A stretch of DNA of 64,000 bases, from assembly GCF_011694815.1 (NCBI RefSeq), contig NZ_CP050177.1, positions 4,161,001 through 4,225,000 of the forward strand, read 5' to 3'. Source of the DNA: Streptomyces liangshanensis (GTDB taxonomy: Bacteria; Actinomycetota; Actinomycetes; Streptomycetales; Streptomycetaceae). The position numbers and the translations under genes are program-made. Under the pieces are notes generated by a model that was given only the letters and a program-made list of their open reading frames with translations, made no database searches and was not told the DNA's origin. Numbering within the stretch: position 1 is the stretch's first letter; each line of letters opens with the position of its first letter. Positions 46,273 to 55,398 of this stretch are shown here, piece after piece.

Positions 46273-46512
46273 TCACTCTTCCGTGTCTGTTTCGGTGGGC
46301 GACGGGGTGTCGGACCGGTCGTCGGGCCGGGTGCCGGGGTAGGCGTCCGGATAGCCGTCCGGCCCCGACACCGGTTCCATGGCGAGCCGTTGGAGGCGAT
46401 GGCAGACCCCGCAGCGACGTGTCAGGTGCCCCTGACCCGCCGCGGCCGCCAGATGGGCACGCAGCAGTGCCCGAGTCTCGTGTCTCGTCGCTGAAGCCGC
46501 CACGCCCACCAC
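46273..46512 (-). CDS. Small CxxC protein of DUF6274 type
   Basis: A protein of up to 79 residues with core TRHETRALLRAHLAAAAGQGHLTRRCGVCHRLQRLAME and a disordered acidic/Pro tail. The Cys-x-x-Cys-His could bind metal. Start is uncertain among GTG 46512, 46509 and 46503. It stands alone between bldC and tRNA-Asp. The 250 bp on its 3' side (46021-46272) hold no gene but include an AT-rich patch near 46135-46200. Function unknown. Confidence 0.75.
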   Translation of the reverse strand: MVGVAASATRHETRALLRAHLAAAAGQGHLTRRCGVCHRLQRLAMEPVSGPDGYPDAYPGTRPDDRSDTPSPTETDTEE

Positions 46513-46766
46513 CCCCGGTGCGGGTCCCCGGCCACGGGAAAGGGGACCCTCATCTGTAGGTACCCCCGCCGGAAGACGTCGTCAAGGCGCCCCGGAGCCC
46601 CCGCTGCGGATTTGGGCCTTCCGTGACTGCGGCGTGGAAGGGCCTTTCCCCGTACGAGAGGACCACTTGCCCACCCGGTAAGGAGCCGCTCCGGGACCGC
46701 CGGCCCGGGGGCCGCCCCTGAGGCCGCCCCGGGCAGCCGCCCGACGGCCGGCCGCGCGCGGGCATG

Positions 46767-46799
46767 AAGAAGGCCCCGCGTCCACGACGCGGGGCCTTC
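46767..46799. terminator. Terminator after tRNA-Asp copy 1
   Basis: AGAAGGCCCCGCGTC-CAC-GACGCGGGGCCTTCT: a 15-bp perfect stem, 10 bp beyond the 3' end of the tRNA. Confidence 0.88.
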
Positions 46800-46808
46800 T
46801 CGATACTG

Positions 46809-46883
46809 CGGTCCTGACGGGATTTGAACCCGCGGCCTCCACCTTGACAGGGTGGCGAGCACTCCAAACTGCTCCACAGGACC
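46809..46883 (-). tRNA. tRNA-Asp(GUC), copy 1
   Basis: Acceptor GGTCCTG/CAGGACC, anticodon loop CTGTCAA (GUC), T-loop TTCAAAT, discriminator G. Identical to the copy at 51128-51202; the two flank hrpA. Confidence 0.96.
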
Positions 46884-46972
46884 AGATTCGCGGCCGCTTT
46901 CACCCGGCTGCGAAACGAGACTCTACAGCAGCTCGGAGGGTGCGGTCGAACTGACCGGCGGCGGCCCCCCGG

Positions 46973-49900
46973 TCACGGGGCGGCCGCGTCGATCGCCTTC
47001 ACGATCCGCTTGTCCGAGACGGGCTGCGACGTCCCCAGCGCGTGCGCGAAGTAGCTCACCCGCAGCTCCTCGATCATCCAGCGGATGTCCAGGACCTCCC
47101 GCGGCACCGGCCGGCCGCGCGGCAGCTGTTCGAGCAGCCACGCGTACTCGTCCCGCATCTCGTGGACCTTCTCCATGCGTGTCGTGTCGCGCTGGACGTT
47201 GGTCGGCATCTGCTGCAACCGCCGGTCCACCGCGACCAGGTAGCGCATCAGGTCCGGCAGCCGCCGCAGCCCCGTACGCGTCACGAAGCCGGCCGGTACG
47301 AGGGCCGCCAGCTGGTCCTTGACGTCCTGCACGTTGTTCAGCAGCACCAGGCTGTTCGTGGCCTTCAGACGGCGCTCACAGGCCTGCCAGGCCGCCAGGA
47401 TCTGCTGCACCTGGCCGACCGTCCGTACCGTCGCGTCCACGAGGTCGGCGCGGACCTTGTCGTACAGCTTCCGGAACGATTCCTCGTCCCAGGCCGGACC
47501 CCCGTGGTCGGCGATCAGCTTGTCCGCCGCCGCCGTGGCGCAGTCCTCGAACAGCGCCTGCACCGAGCCGTGCGGATTGCGGGACAGCGCGAGCTTGTGC
47601 TGGTTGGTCAGCTTGTCCGAGGCGAACTTCGCCGGGTTCACCGGGATGTTGAGCAGGATCAGCCGCCGGGTCCCCGCCCACATCGCCTGCTGCTGCTCGG
47701 CCTCCGTGTCGAAGAGCCGTACGGACACGGTCGCGCCCTGGTCGACCAGCGCGGGGTACGCCTTGACCGGCTGCCCGGCCCGCCGTGTCTCGAAGATCCG
47801 GACCAGCGACCCGATCGTCCAGTCCGTCAGCCCCGACCGCTCGATGGCCTCCCCGCCGTCCCGCTCCGCGGTCGCCGCGGCGGCCTTGGAGAGGGCCTGG
47901 CGGGCCTTGGGCCGCAGCTGGAGCTTGAGCGCGTCCAGATCCTTGTCCTCGGCGAGCCGCTTGCGCCGCTCGTCCACGATCCGGAACGTGATCCTGAGGT
48001 GGTCCGGGATCCGCGAGAGATCGAAGTCGTCGCCCGTCACGGGCACCCCGACCATCCGCTGGAGCTCCCGGGCCAGCGTGACCGGCAGCGGCTCCTGGAG
48101 GGGCACCGCGCGCTCCAGGAAGGCCTTCGCGTAGTTCGGTGCCGGTACGTAGTGCCGGCGGATCGGCTTGGGCAGCGAGCGGATCAGCTCCACCACGACC
48201 TCCTCGCGCAGGCCGGGGATCTGCCAGTCGAAGCCCTCCGAGGTGACCTGGTTCAGGACCTGGAGCGGTACGTGGACCGTCACGCCGTCCGCGTCCGCGC
48301 CCGGCTCGAACTGGTACGTCACCCGGAACTTGAGAGCGCCCTGTTTCCAGGAGTCCGGATAGTCGTCCTTGGTGACCGCCCCGGCCGCCTTCTCCCGGAT
48401 GAGCATCGACCGCTCGAAGTCGAGCAGCTCCGGCTCGTCCCGCCGCTTCGCCTTCCACCACGCGTCGAAGTGCGCCCCCGAGACGACGTCCTCGGGCACC
48501 CGCTCGTCGTAGAAGTCGTACAGCGTCTCGTCGTCCACGAGGATGTCGCGGCGCCGGGCGCGGTGCTCCAACTCCTCGACCTCGCCCAGCAGTTTGCGAT
48601 TGTCATGGAAGAACTGGTGGTGCGTGCGCCAGTCGCCCTCCACGAGCGCGTTGCGGATGAACAGCTCGCGCGAGGCCTCCGGGTCGATCCGGCCGAAGTT
48701 CACCTTCCGCTGGGCGACGATCGGCACGCCGTACAGCGTGACCTTCTCGTACGCCATCACGGCCGCCATGTCCTTCTCCCAGTGCGGCTCGCTGTACGTC
48801 CGCTTGAGGAGGTGGCCGGCCAGCGGCTCGATCCACTCGGGCTCGACCTTGGCGTTGACCCGCGCCCACAGGCGCGAGGTCTCCACCAGCTCGGCCGACA
48901 TGATGAACCGCGGCGGCTTCTTGAAGAGCGCCGAGCCCGGGAAGATCGCGAACTTCGCGCTGCGGGCGCCCAGATACTCGTTCTTCGTCGCGGCGCCCTT
49001 GCCCGTCTCGCGGCCGGCGTCCTTCACGTCCTTCATGCCGATGTGCGACAACAGGCCCGCCAGCAGCGACACATGGACGGACTGGTCGGGCGCGTTCGAC
49101 TCGTCGTCGCCGAGCTGGAGGCCCATCTGCTTGGCGACCGTGCGCAGTTGGGAGTAGATGTCCTGCCACTCCCTGATCCGCAGGAAGTTCAGGAACTCCG
49201 ACTTGCACATCCGCCGGAACGCGGAGGACGACAGGGCCTTCTGCTGCTCGCGTACGTACCGCCACAGGTTGAGGAACGCCAGGAAGTCGGACGTCTCGTC
49301 ACGGAAGCGGGCGTGGTGCTGGTCGGCCTGCGTCTGCTTCTCGGCCGGGCGCTCGCGCGGGTCCTGGATGGACAGCGCGGCCGCGATCACCATGACCTCG
49401 CGCACGCAGCCGTTGCGGTCGGCCTCGATCACCATCCGCGCCAGGCGCGGGTCTACGGGGAGCTGCGACAGCTTGCGCCCCAATGGCGTCAGCTTCTTTT
49501 TGGCGTCCTTCTGCTCTGGGTCCAGCGCCCCCAGCTCCTGCAACAGCTGCACGCCGTCCCGGATGTTGCGGTGGTCGGGCGGGTCCAGGAAGGGGAACTT
49601 CTCGATCTCGCCGAGGCCGGCCGCGGTCATCTGGAGGATGACGGAGGCCAGGTTCGTACGGAGGATCTCGGCGTCCGTGAACTCGGGGCGCGACTCGAAG
49701 TCGTCCTCCGAGTACAGCCGGATACAGATGCCGTCCGACGTACGGCCGCAGCGGCCCTTGCGCTGGTTGGCGCTGGCCTGCGAGATCCGCTCGATGGGCA
49801 GCCGCTGGACCTTGGTGCGGTGGCTGTAGCGGGAGATGCGGGCGTTGCCCGGGTCGATCACGTACTTGATGCCGGGGACGGTCAGCGAGGTCTCGGCGAC

Positions 49901-50941
49901 GTTCGTCGCCAGCACGATCCTGCGGCCGCTGTGGCGCTGGAAGACGCGGTGCTGCTCGGCGTGCGAGAGCCGGGCGTAGAGGGGGAGCACTTCCGTACCG
50001 CGCAGCTTGCGCTTCTCCAGGGCGTCCGCGGTATCGCGGATCTCCCGCTCGCCGGACAGGAAGACGAGGATGTCGCCAGGACCCGCCGCCTGGAGCTCGT
50101 CGACGGCCTCGGAGATCGCGGTGATCTGGTCGCGGTCGCCGTCCTCGCCCTCCTCCTCCAGCAGCGGGCGGTAGCGGACCTCCACCGGATACGTACGGCC
50201 CGAGACCTCCACGATCGGCGCGTCGCCGAAGTGCCGCGAGAACCGCTCGGGGTCGATCGTCGCCGACGTGATCACGAGCTTGAGATCGGGGCGCCGGGGC
50301 AGCAACTGGGCCAGATACCCCAGCAGGAAGTCGATGTTGAGGCTCCGCTCGTGGGCCTCGTCGATGATGATCGTGTCGTACGCCAGCAGGTCGCGGTCCG
50401 TCTGGATCTCCGCGAGCAGGATGCCGTCCGTCATCAGCTTCACGAACGTCGCGTCCTGGTTCACCTGGTCGGTGAACCGCACCTTCCAGCCGACGGCCTC
50501 GCCCAGCGGGGTGTCCAGCTCCTCGGCCACCCGCTCGGCGACCGTACGGGCCGCGATCCGGCGGGGCTGGGTGTGGCCGATCATCCCCCGCACGCCACGG
50601 CCCAGTTCCAGACAGATCTTGGGGATCTGCGTGGTCTTCCCCGACCCGGTCTCGCCCGCGACGATCACGACCTGGTGGTCGCGTATCGCCTCCAGGATCG
50701 TGTCCTTCTTCTGGCTGACGGGCAGCTGCTCGGGATACGAGACCGCGGGCACACGCGCCCCACGTGCCCGCGTCCGCCCGGCGGCCTTCTCGGCCTCACG
50801 GGCGATCTCGTCGAGCACGGCTTGCCGCGCCTCGGGCTTACGGATGCGCCGGGAGCCCTCGAGCCGGCGGCCGAGCCGCTGCGCGTCACGCAGCGAGACC
50901 TCGTCCAGCAGGGTCGACAGGTCGGCGAAGGAAGTAGACAT
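46973..50941 (-). CDS. hrpA: ATP-dependent RNA helicase HrpA
   Basis: A 1322-residue DEAH-box helicase. Motif I GETGSGKTTQ, motif II IIDEAHERS, motif III TSATID, and VAETSLTVPGIKYVIDPG with QRKGRCGRT of the second RecA domain are all present. The helicase-associated domain and the long C-terminal region typical of HrpA (FRVTYQFEPGADADGVTVHVPLQVLN..., YLVAVDRRLQQM) follow. HrpA rescues stalled or collided ribosomes and unwinds structured RNA. Single gene between tRNA-Asp copy 1 and the tRNA-Phe terminator. Confidence 0.96.
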   Translation of the reverse strand: MSTSFADLSTLLDEVSLRDAQRLGRRLEGSRRIRKPEARQAVLDEIAREAEKAAGRTRARGARVPAVSYPEQLPVSQKKDTILEAIRDHQVVIVAGETGSGKTTQIPKICLELGRGVRGMIGHTQPRRIAARTVAERVAEELDTPLGEAVGWKVRFTDQVNQDATFVKLMTDGILLAEIQTDRDLLAYDTIIIDEAHERSLNIDFLLGYLAQLLPRRPDLKLVITSATIDPERFSRHFGDAPIVEVSGRTYPVEVRYRPLLEEEGEDGDRDQITAISEAVDELQAAGPGDILVFLSGEREIRDTADALEKRKLRGTEVLPLYARLSHAEQHRVFQRHSGRRIVLATNVAETSLTVPGIKYVIDPGNARISRYSHRTKVQRLPIERISQASANQRKGRCGRTSDGICIRLYSEDDFESRPEFTDAEILRTNLASVILQMTAAGLGEIEKFPFLDPPDHRNIRDGVQLLQELGALDPEQKDAKKKLTPLGRKLSQLPVDPRLARMVIEADRNGCVREVMVIAAALSIQDPRERPAEKQTQADQHHARFRDETSDFLAFLNLWRYVREQQKALSSSAFRRMCKSEFLNFLRIREWQDIYSQLRTVAKQMGLQLGDDESNAPDQSVHVSLLAGLLSHIGMKDVKDAGRETGKGAATKNEYLGARSAKFAIFPGSALFKKPPRFIMSAELVETSRLWARVNAKVEPEWIEPLAGHLLKRTYSEPHWEKDMAAVMAYEKVTLYGVPIVAQRKVNFGRIDPEASRELFIRNALVEGDWRTHHQFFHDNRKLLGEVEELEHRARRRDILVDDETLYDFYDERVPEDVVSGAHFDAWWKAKRRDEPELLDFERSMLIREKAAGAVTKDDYPDSWKQGALKFRVTYQFEPGADADGVTVHVPLQVLNQVTSEGFDWQIPGLREEVVVELIRSLPKPIRRHYVPAPNYAKAFLERAVPLQEPLPVTLARELQRMVGVPVTGDDFDLSRIPDHLRITFRIVDERRKRLAEDKDLDALKLQLRPKARQALSKAAAATAERDGGEAIERSGLTDWTIGSLVRIFETRRAGQPVKAYPALVDQGATVSVRLFDTEAEQQQAMWAGTRRLILLNIPVNPAKFASDKLTNQHKLALSRNPHGSVQALFEDCATAAADKLIADHGGPAWDEESFRKLYDKVRADLVDATVRTVGQVQQILAAWQACERRLKATNSLVLLNNVQDVKDQLAALVPAGFVTRTGLRRLPDLMRYLVAVDRRLQQMPTNVQRDTTRMEKVHEMRDEYAWLLEQLPRGRPVPREVLDIRWMIEELRVSYFAHALGTSQPVSDKRIVKAIDAAAP

Positions 50942-51000
50942 ACCGAGCCCAGGATCTCACCCCGTACCGGAAGTCGGCGAATGTGTTTCGCCCACGCGAA

Positions 51001-51025
51001 AAGCCCCGATCGGTGATCGGGGCTT
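51001..51025. terminator. Terminator after tRNA-Phe
   Basis: AAGCCCCGATC-GGT-GATCGGGGCTT, 11-bp stem, immediately downstream of tRNA-Phe on the minus strand and upstream of hrpA. Confidence 0.85.
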
Positions 51026-51030
51026 CCGGG

Positions 51031-51107
51031 TGGTGGCTGGGGCCGGGATCGAACCGGCGACCTATCGCTTTTCAGGCGATCGCTCGTACCAACTGAGCTA
51101 CCCAGCC
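51031..51107 (-). tRNA. tRNA-Phe(GAA)
   Basis: Acceptor GGCTGGG/CCCAGCC, anticodon loop CTGAAAA (GAA), T-loop TTCGATC, discriminator A, CCA encoded. Last of a three-tRNA run Glu-Asp-Phe read on the minus strand. Confidence 0.96.
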
Positions 51108-51127
51108 ACGCGGCCTCACGGCCGCAG

Positions 51128-51202
51128 CGGTCCTGACGGGATTTGAACCCGCGGCCTCCACCTTGACAGGGTGGCGAGCACTCCAAACTGCTCCACAGGA
51201 CC
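51128..51202 (-). tRNA. tRNA-Asp(GUC), copy 2
   Basis: Same sequence as tRNA-Asp copy 1; 20 bp separate it from tRNA-Phe and 39 bp from tRNA-Glu, so the three are probably one transcript. Confidence 0.96.
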
Positions 51203-51241
51203 AAGCAATGTGCGAGAGCGAGTCTCGCACACGGTGACGCG

Positions 51242-51314
51242 TACCCCCAACGGGATTCGAACCCGTGCTACCGCCGTGAAAGGGCGGCGTCCTGGGCCAC
51301 TAGACGATGGGGGC
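51242..51314 (-). tRNA. tRNA-Glu(UUC)
   Basis: Acceptor GCCCCCA/TGGGGGT (G-U first pair), anticodon loop CTTTCAC (UUC), T-loop TTCGAAT, discriminator A. First of the Glu-Asp-Phe run. Confidence 0.95.
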
Positions 51315-51395
51315 TAATGGGCCCGCCTGGGCGCTTCGCCAGCGCGTCGGGGACGTGAGAAGCATATGGGATGGCGGAGATATCGCCAAAACGTA

Positions 51396-53066
51396 TTAGG
51401 GGGAGGGGGTGGTGGGGCCTGAGCGGCCGGCGGGTGCGCCGGACGGCGCGGTCGGTGACGGGCTCGGGCCGGTGCCCGGGGTGCCGGCCTCCTTCGGGAG
51501 GTGGCGGCTCACCTCCGCCGTCGTCAGGCCGAGCCCGCCGAGCGTGATCTCGTCCCAGGCCTGGAGCCGCTTCGTCGTCCGGTCCAGGTAGAGGATCGAG
51601 GCCCGTACCTTCTCCGGCTTGTCGTTCTGCACGGCGCGCAGCCCGCCCCCGCCCGTCGACCCCTCGATCTTGAGGCGCGTGCCCAGCGGCATGATCTCCG
51701 TCTCGCGGTGGTGGACGTGGCCCGCCAGGACCAGCGGGACCAGCCCGTCCGTCTCCCGCGCGGCCACCGGCTCGTGGGCGACCGCGATGTCCACGGGGGT
51801 GCCGGCCTGCCGCTGGTCGCGCAGGGCGGAGGCGAAGCGGAGGCCCGCCATGCGTTCGGCCGGGTCGCCCTGCGCCTTCACCGAGCGGTCGGGGGTGAAC
51901 TGCGGGTCGCCGATGCCCGCGATCCGGACCCCGCCGACGGTCACGGCCCGGCCCTCGTCCAGCACCCGGACGTTCCGCATCCGCTGGAGGTAGCGCTGGG
52001 TTGTCTGCGAGTCGTGGTTCCCGCGGACCCAGACATAGGGGACACCGAGGTCGGCGATCGGGTCGAGGAAACCGTTCTCGGCGGCCGACCCGTGGTCCAT
52101 CGTGTCGCCGGAGTCGACGACGACGTCGATCCCGTACTGCTCCACGAGCGAGCCGATGATGTGCCAGGCGGCCGGGTTGAGGTGGATGTCGGAGACGTGC
52201 AGGACCCGCAGGGTGGTGGGGTCCGGCTGGTACGCGGGGAGCGTCGCGGTCGCGTCGTACAGCTTGGTCACGTTGGTGACCAGGCGCGCCAGCTCCTTCT
52301 GGTAGACGTCGAAGTCGGAGACGATCGAGCGGGCGCTGCCGACGACCTGGGGGGCCGAGGAGAGCAGGCCCGAGAACCTGGGCTCCAGCACCGACTTCGG
52401 GTTCCAGGTCGCGTACGCGCCGGCGGCGGAGGCGGCCAGCAGCGTGAGGGCGAGGCCGCCGGCGGCCAGGGCGCGGCGGGGGCGGCGGTAGACGACGAGG
52501 GCGAGGGCGGTGGCGCCGGAGACGACGGCGACGCAGGACCGTACCGCCAGCTCCGTGGCACCGGCCCCGACGTCGTGCGCGACCTCCTCCTGGAGGCCCG
52601 AGAGGCGCTCGGGGTGGTCGACGAGGGCCTGGGAGCGCACCGGGTCGAGGCGGTCGACGTCGACGTCGAGGCGCAGGGGCGCGGTGTGCGAGGCGAGTTC
52701 GAGGGAGCCGAGTGGCGAGACGTTGATCCGGGTGCCGCCGGTGAGGGACGGCCGCAGGGCCATCTTGGTGTCCATCGGGCCGACGGGCGTCCGGACGCCG
52801 CCCACGGCCAGCAGCCCGAGCCAGGCGCCGAGGAGGACGACGGCGAGGAGGGCGACGGAGCGGGTGAAGGGGTGCGGGGCGGGGTGGAGGGTGCGCGTGC
52901 GCGTGCGGGGGAGGCGGCGGAGGGTGCGGGTGGTGGCGGGGCGGTGACCCGGCCGGTGGCCCCGGGGGCGGAGGCGTGCGAGGCGGTTCGGGAGGGCGCT
53001 CCGGAGGCGGCCCCGGATTCCGGTGGGCGTGGCGCGGACGGGGGAGCGGTCTGCGTCACGGGGCAT
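51396..53066 (-). CDS. Membrane-anchored metallophosphoesterase
   Basis: A calcineurin-like phosphoesterase of about 556 residues (start 53066, or ATG 53099 adding 11). A basic N-terminus precedes a first transmembrane helix (SVALLAVVLLGAWLGLLAVGG), then an extracytoplasmic segment, two further hydrophobic spans and the catalytic domain with the five motifs VSDIHLN, DSGDTMD, RGNHDS, AHEP and GHVHH. A Pro/Ser-rich tail ends the protein. The metal site looks intact. Substrate unknown; similar actinomycete proteins are annotated only as phosphoesterases. Confidence 0.87.
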   Translation of the reverse strand: MPRDADRSPVRATPTGIRGRLRSALPNRLARLRPRGHRPGHRPATTRTLRRLPRTRTRTLHPAPHPFTRSVALLAVVLLGAWLGLLAVGGVRTPVGPMDTKMALRPSLTGGTRINVSPLGSLELASHTAPLRLDVDVDRLDPVRSQALVDHPERLSGLQEEVAHDVGAGATELAVRSCVAVVSGATALALVVYRRPRRALAAGGLALTLLAASAAGAYATWNPKSVLEPRFSGLLSSAPQVVGSARSIVSDFDVYQKELARLVTNVTKLYDATATLPAYQPDPTTLRVLHVSDIHLNPAAWHIIGSLVEQYGIDVVVDSGDTMDHGSAAENGFLDPIADLGVPYVWVRGNHDSQTTQRYLQRMRNVRVLDEGRAVTVGGVRIAGIGDPQFTPDRSVKAQGDPAERMAGLRFASALRDQRQAGTPVDIAVAHEPVAARETDGLVPLVLAGHVHHRETEIMPLGTRLKIEGSTGGGGLRAVQNDKPEKVRASILYLDRTTKRLQAWDEITLGGLGLTTAEVSRHLPKEAGTPGTGPSPSPTAPSGAPAGRSGPTTPSP

Positions 53067-53142
53067 TGGGCGCGTATGCCCAAGCCCCGGGCGCGCCATG
53101 CGCGGCCCGCGGGCTGATCCGCGAAGAGCCGCCGGACAGGCG

Positions 53143-53493
53143 CTACCCCCAGCCCAGCTCGTGGAGGCGCTCGTCGTCGATGCCGAAATGGTGGGCGATC
53201 TCGTGGACCACGGTCACGGCCACCTCGTGCACCACGTCCTCCCGCGTCTCGCAGTAGCGGAGGGTCGGGCCCATGTAGATGGAGATGCGGTCCGGCAGTA
53301 CGCCCGCGTACCACTCGCCGCGGTCGGTCAGGGGCGTGCCCTCGTAGAGGCCGAGGAGTTCGGGGTCGTCGGCGGCGGGTTCGTCCTCCACGAACACGGC
53401 CACGTTGTCCATGACCCGGGTCAGCTCCGGCGGGATCCGGTCCAGGGCCTCGCCGACCAGTTCTTCGAACGCGTCACGCGTCATCTCCAGCAC
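53143..53493 (-). CDS. Zincin-like metallopeptidase family protein (PF06262 type)
   Basis: A 116-residue single-domain protein. [21 protein letters not shown] (from residue 96) holds the zinc motif HExxH and a downstream Asp as possible third ligand. The sequence [30 protein letters not shown] is typical of this minimal zincin family. Substrates are unknown. GTG 53493 starts [13 protein letters not shown], the usual N-terminus; ATG 53484 is an alternative. It is divergent from crcB. Confidence 0.9.
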   Translation of the reverse strand: MLEMTRDAFEELVGEALDRIPPELTRVMDNVAVFVEDEPAADDPELLGLYEGTPLTDRGEWYAGVLPDRISIYMGPTLRYCETREDVVHEVAVTVVHEIAHHFGIDDERLHELGWG

Positions 53494-53558
53494 CCGGCCA
53501 TTGTCCGCGAAAACCCTGTGCCGTGGTGGGCCGGGACGAGTTCGGAGAGGCGAGCACA

Positions 53559-54008
53559 ATGAGCGTCATGGCTGATCGTCCTCCTGCCCCGCCCGCCCCC
53601 CGCGCCGAGACCGCCGGGGAGCGGCAGTGGCCGGTGCTCGCCGTGATCTCGGCGGGCGGCGCCGCGGGCGCCTCCGCGCGGTACGGCGCCGACCTCGTGT
53701 GGCCCGTCGCCCCCGGCGCCTTCCCCTGGACGACCTTCGGGATCAACGTGCTCGGCTGCGCGCTGATCGGCGTCCTGATGGCCCTGGTCGCCGAGGACGG
53801 GCGGTCGGCGCACCGGCTCGTACGGCCGTTCCTCGGGGTGGGAGTGCTGGGCGGCTTCACGACCTTCTCGACGTACGCGCTGGACTTCCACGGCCTGCTG
53901 GGCCGTCACGCGTACGCCACGGCCTTCGCGTACGCGGCCGGGACGCTCGCCGCGGCGCTGGCGGCGGTCTCGGCGGCGGCGCTGGTGACCCGGCGGGTGG
54001 TCCGGTGA
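53559..54008 (+). CDS. crcB: Fluoride channel subunit CrcB/Fluc, first copy
   Basis: A 149-residue small membrane protein with four hydrophobic helices. [35 protein letters not shown] and [16 protein letters not shown] are the Fluc signatures for the pore Asn, Phe residues and central sodium site. It exports toxic fluoride. A longer, Pro-rich N-terminus precedes the first helix. The stop overlaps the start of the second copy (GTGA), so the two probably form a heterodimer. Confidence 0.95.
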   Translation: MSVMADRPPAPPAPRAETAGERQWPVLAVISAGGAAGASARYGADLVWPVAPGAFPWTTFGINVLGCALIGVLMALVAEDGRSAHRLVRPFLGVGVLGGFTTFSTYALDFHGLLGRHAYATAFAYAAGTLAAALAAVSAAALVTRRVVR

Positions 54009-54373
54009 ACTGGCTGCTGGTGATCGCGGGCGCGGTGGTGGGCGCGCCCCTGCGCTACCTGACGGACCGTGCGGTGCAGGCGCGGTGGGCCGGCCGCGCG
54101 AACTACCCCTGGGGCACGTTCACCGTGAACGTGGGCGGGAGCCTGGTCCTCGGGTTCGTGTCCGGCGCGGCGGTGTCGTCCGGGACGTTCGCGCTGATCG
54201 GTACAGGCTTCTGCGGCGCGCTCACGACGTACTCGACGTTCTCGTACGAGACGCTGCGGCTCGCCGAACGCGGGCGGGGGCTCCTCGCGGCGGCGAACGT
54301 GGCGCTGTCGGTCCTGGCCGGGCTCGGCGCGGTGACCCTCGGGATCGAGCTGGCGCGGAGCTGGGTGGGGTAG
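54005..54373 (+). CDS. crcB: Fluoride channel subunit CrcB/Fluc, second copy
   Basis: A 122-residue homologue beginning at GTG 54005 with [35 protein letters not shown] and [21 protein letters not shown]. Paired, divergent crcB genes are usual in actinomycetes, in which the subunits assemble antiparallel. Confidence 0.95.
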   Translation: MNWLLVIAGAVVGAPLRYLTDRAVQARWAGRANYPWGTFTVNVGGSLVLGFVSGAAVSSGTFALIGTGFCGALTTYSTFSYETLRLAERGRGLLAAANVALSVLAGLGAVTLGIELARSWVG

Positions 54374-54588
54374 GTGGGCGGCTCGGGTGCGCGGCCGGGC
54401 GGCCGGGCGGTCCGGGTGCGGGGGTGGGGGCGGGCGGTCCGGGTGCGGCCCCGGCCGGATCCCTTCCGGCCAGGGTCCGTCGCGGCCCGTGTCCCTCGCG
54501 GTGGAAAGGGAGTTGGACGGGAAAGCAGTGAAACCTTCCCCCTCCGCCGTCGGCGGGGGCTCCGTCCCGTGTCCCGGAGGTGCCTCTC

Positions 54589-55176
54589 GTGCGCCAGTTG
54601 TCCGCCCCAGGCCGTCTTGTCCTCGGCCTCGTCACCTCCGTGGCGGTCGCGTCCTCCACGGGCTGCATGAGCGTCGGCGACGACGCGGGGAAGCCGGCCC
54701 CCTCGCGCTCGGCGGGGCGGCACGGCGCCGCGGTGGCCCCGGACGGCGGTACGGGCGAGGCGCCCGGCGGCTCCGGCGGCGGACCGGGGCGTACGGAACA
54801 CGGCGACGGCGGCGACCGGGTCCACGCGGATCGGGACGACAAGGCCAAGGAGGTCTCGCCGAGCCCCAGTTCCTCGGGGCGCCCGGCGTCCCCCGCGCCG
54901 TCGAAGGGCGTGCCGCCGCAGCCGGGGAAGCCGACCCCGCCGCCCTGGAACGAGCCGCTGCCGACGAAGGAGCCCACCCGCCCGGCCCCGCCGCCGTCCG
55001 ACCCGCCCCCGCCGCCGCCGAGCCCCGACCCCCAGCCGGAGGAGCCCGGCCCGGAGCCGACGGTGCTGCCGTCCGCGTCACCGGCGGCCAACGTGCGGGC
55101 CGCCGTGATCCCGCCGGGCGACGGGAACGGGATGCGGAAGGTGCCGACGGCCTCCCCGCAGATGGGGCCCGTGTGA
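54589..55176 (+). CDS. Proline-rich lipoprotein
   Basis: A 195-residue protein. GTG 54589 lies eight bases after GGAGG. A signal peptide with lipobox-like SSTGC (Cys at about residue 26) is followed by a disordered Pro/Ser/Gly/Glu-rich chain (PPPSDPPPPPPSPDPQPEEPGPEP) and a short conserved-looking end (VRAAVIPPGDGNGMRKVPTASPQM). Probably a cell-surface lipoprotein with a wall-spanning linker. Nothing suggests an enzyme. Confidence 0.75.
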   Translation: MRQLSAPGRLVLGLVTSVAVASSTGCMSVGDDAGKPAPSRSAGRHGAAVAPDGGTGEAPGGSGGGPGRTEHGDGGDRVHADRDDKAKEVSPSPSSSGRPASPAPSKGVPPQPGKPTPPPWNEPLPTKEPTRPAPPPSDPPPPPPSPDPQPEEPGPEPTVLPSASPAANVRAAVIPPGDGNGMRKVPTASPQMGPV

Positions 55177-55216
55177 CGGACGGGTCCGGGCGGCCGCGGG
55201 GCGCGGACCAGCGGGT

Positions 55217-55398
55217 TTGCCGAAGAGGGGGGAGGGTGCGTATGGTAGTAGATCGTTTGACCATTGCCTGGCGCCGACACAGAAGAGCGCCGCGTGGCGC
55301 GTACTCTCCCTTGCCGTGGCTGACCGCATTGAGGCGGTCGATTTGCGAATCACGGAGTTTGGGCGCGTGCCGAGACTCCGGAAGGTTTCGCATTTCGC
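55217..55398 (+). promoter_or_regulatory. Promoter and structured 5' leader of the DEAD-box helicase gene
   Basis: TTGCCG (55217-55222), an 18-base spacer and TATGGT (55241-55246) form a plausible promoter with transcription from about 55253. The leader of about 145 nt can fold hairpins GCGCC/GGCGC (55287-55300) and GACCGC/GCGGTC (55322-55339). A third, CGGAGT/ACTCCG (55353-55380), has a 3' arm that overlaps the ribosome site CCGGAAGG. This is the kind of leader seen in cold-induced helicase mRNAs. Confidence 0.5.

Noticed and set aside
47042..51016. A plus-strand open frame of 1324 codons opposite hrpA.
   Set aside because: GC-rich third positions leave the antisense frame open; the translated sequence has no domain, and the hrpA frame carries every helicase motif.
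53494..53558. Possible fluoride riboswitch before crcB.
   Set aside because: The short divergent spacer lacks the conserved crcB-motif segments and is too small.
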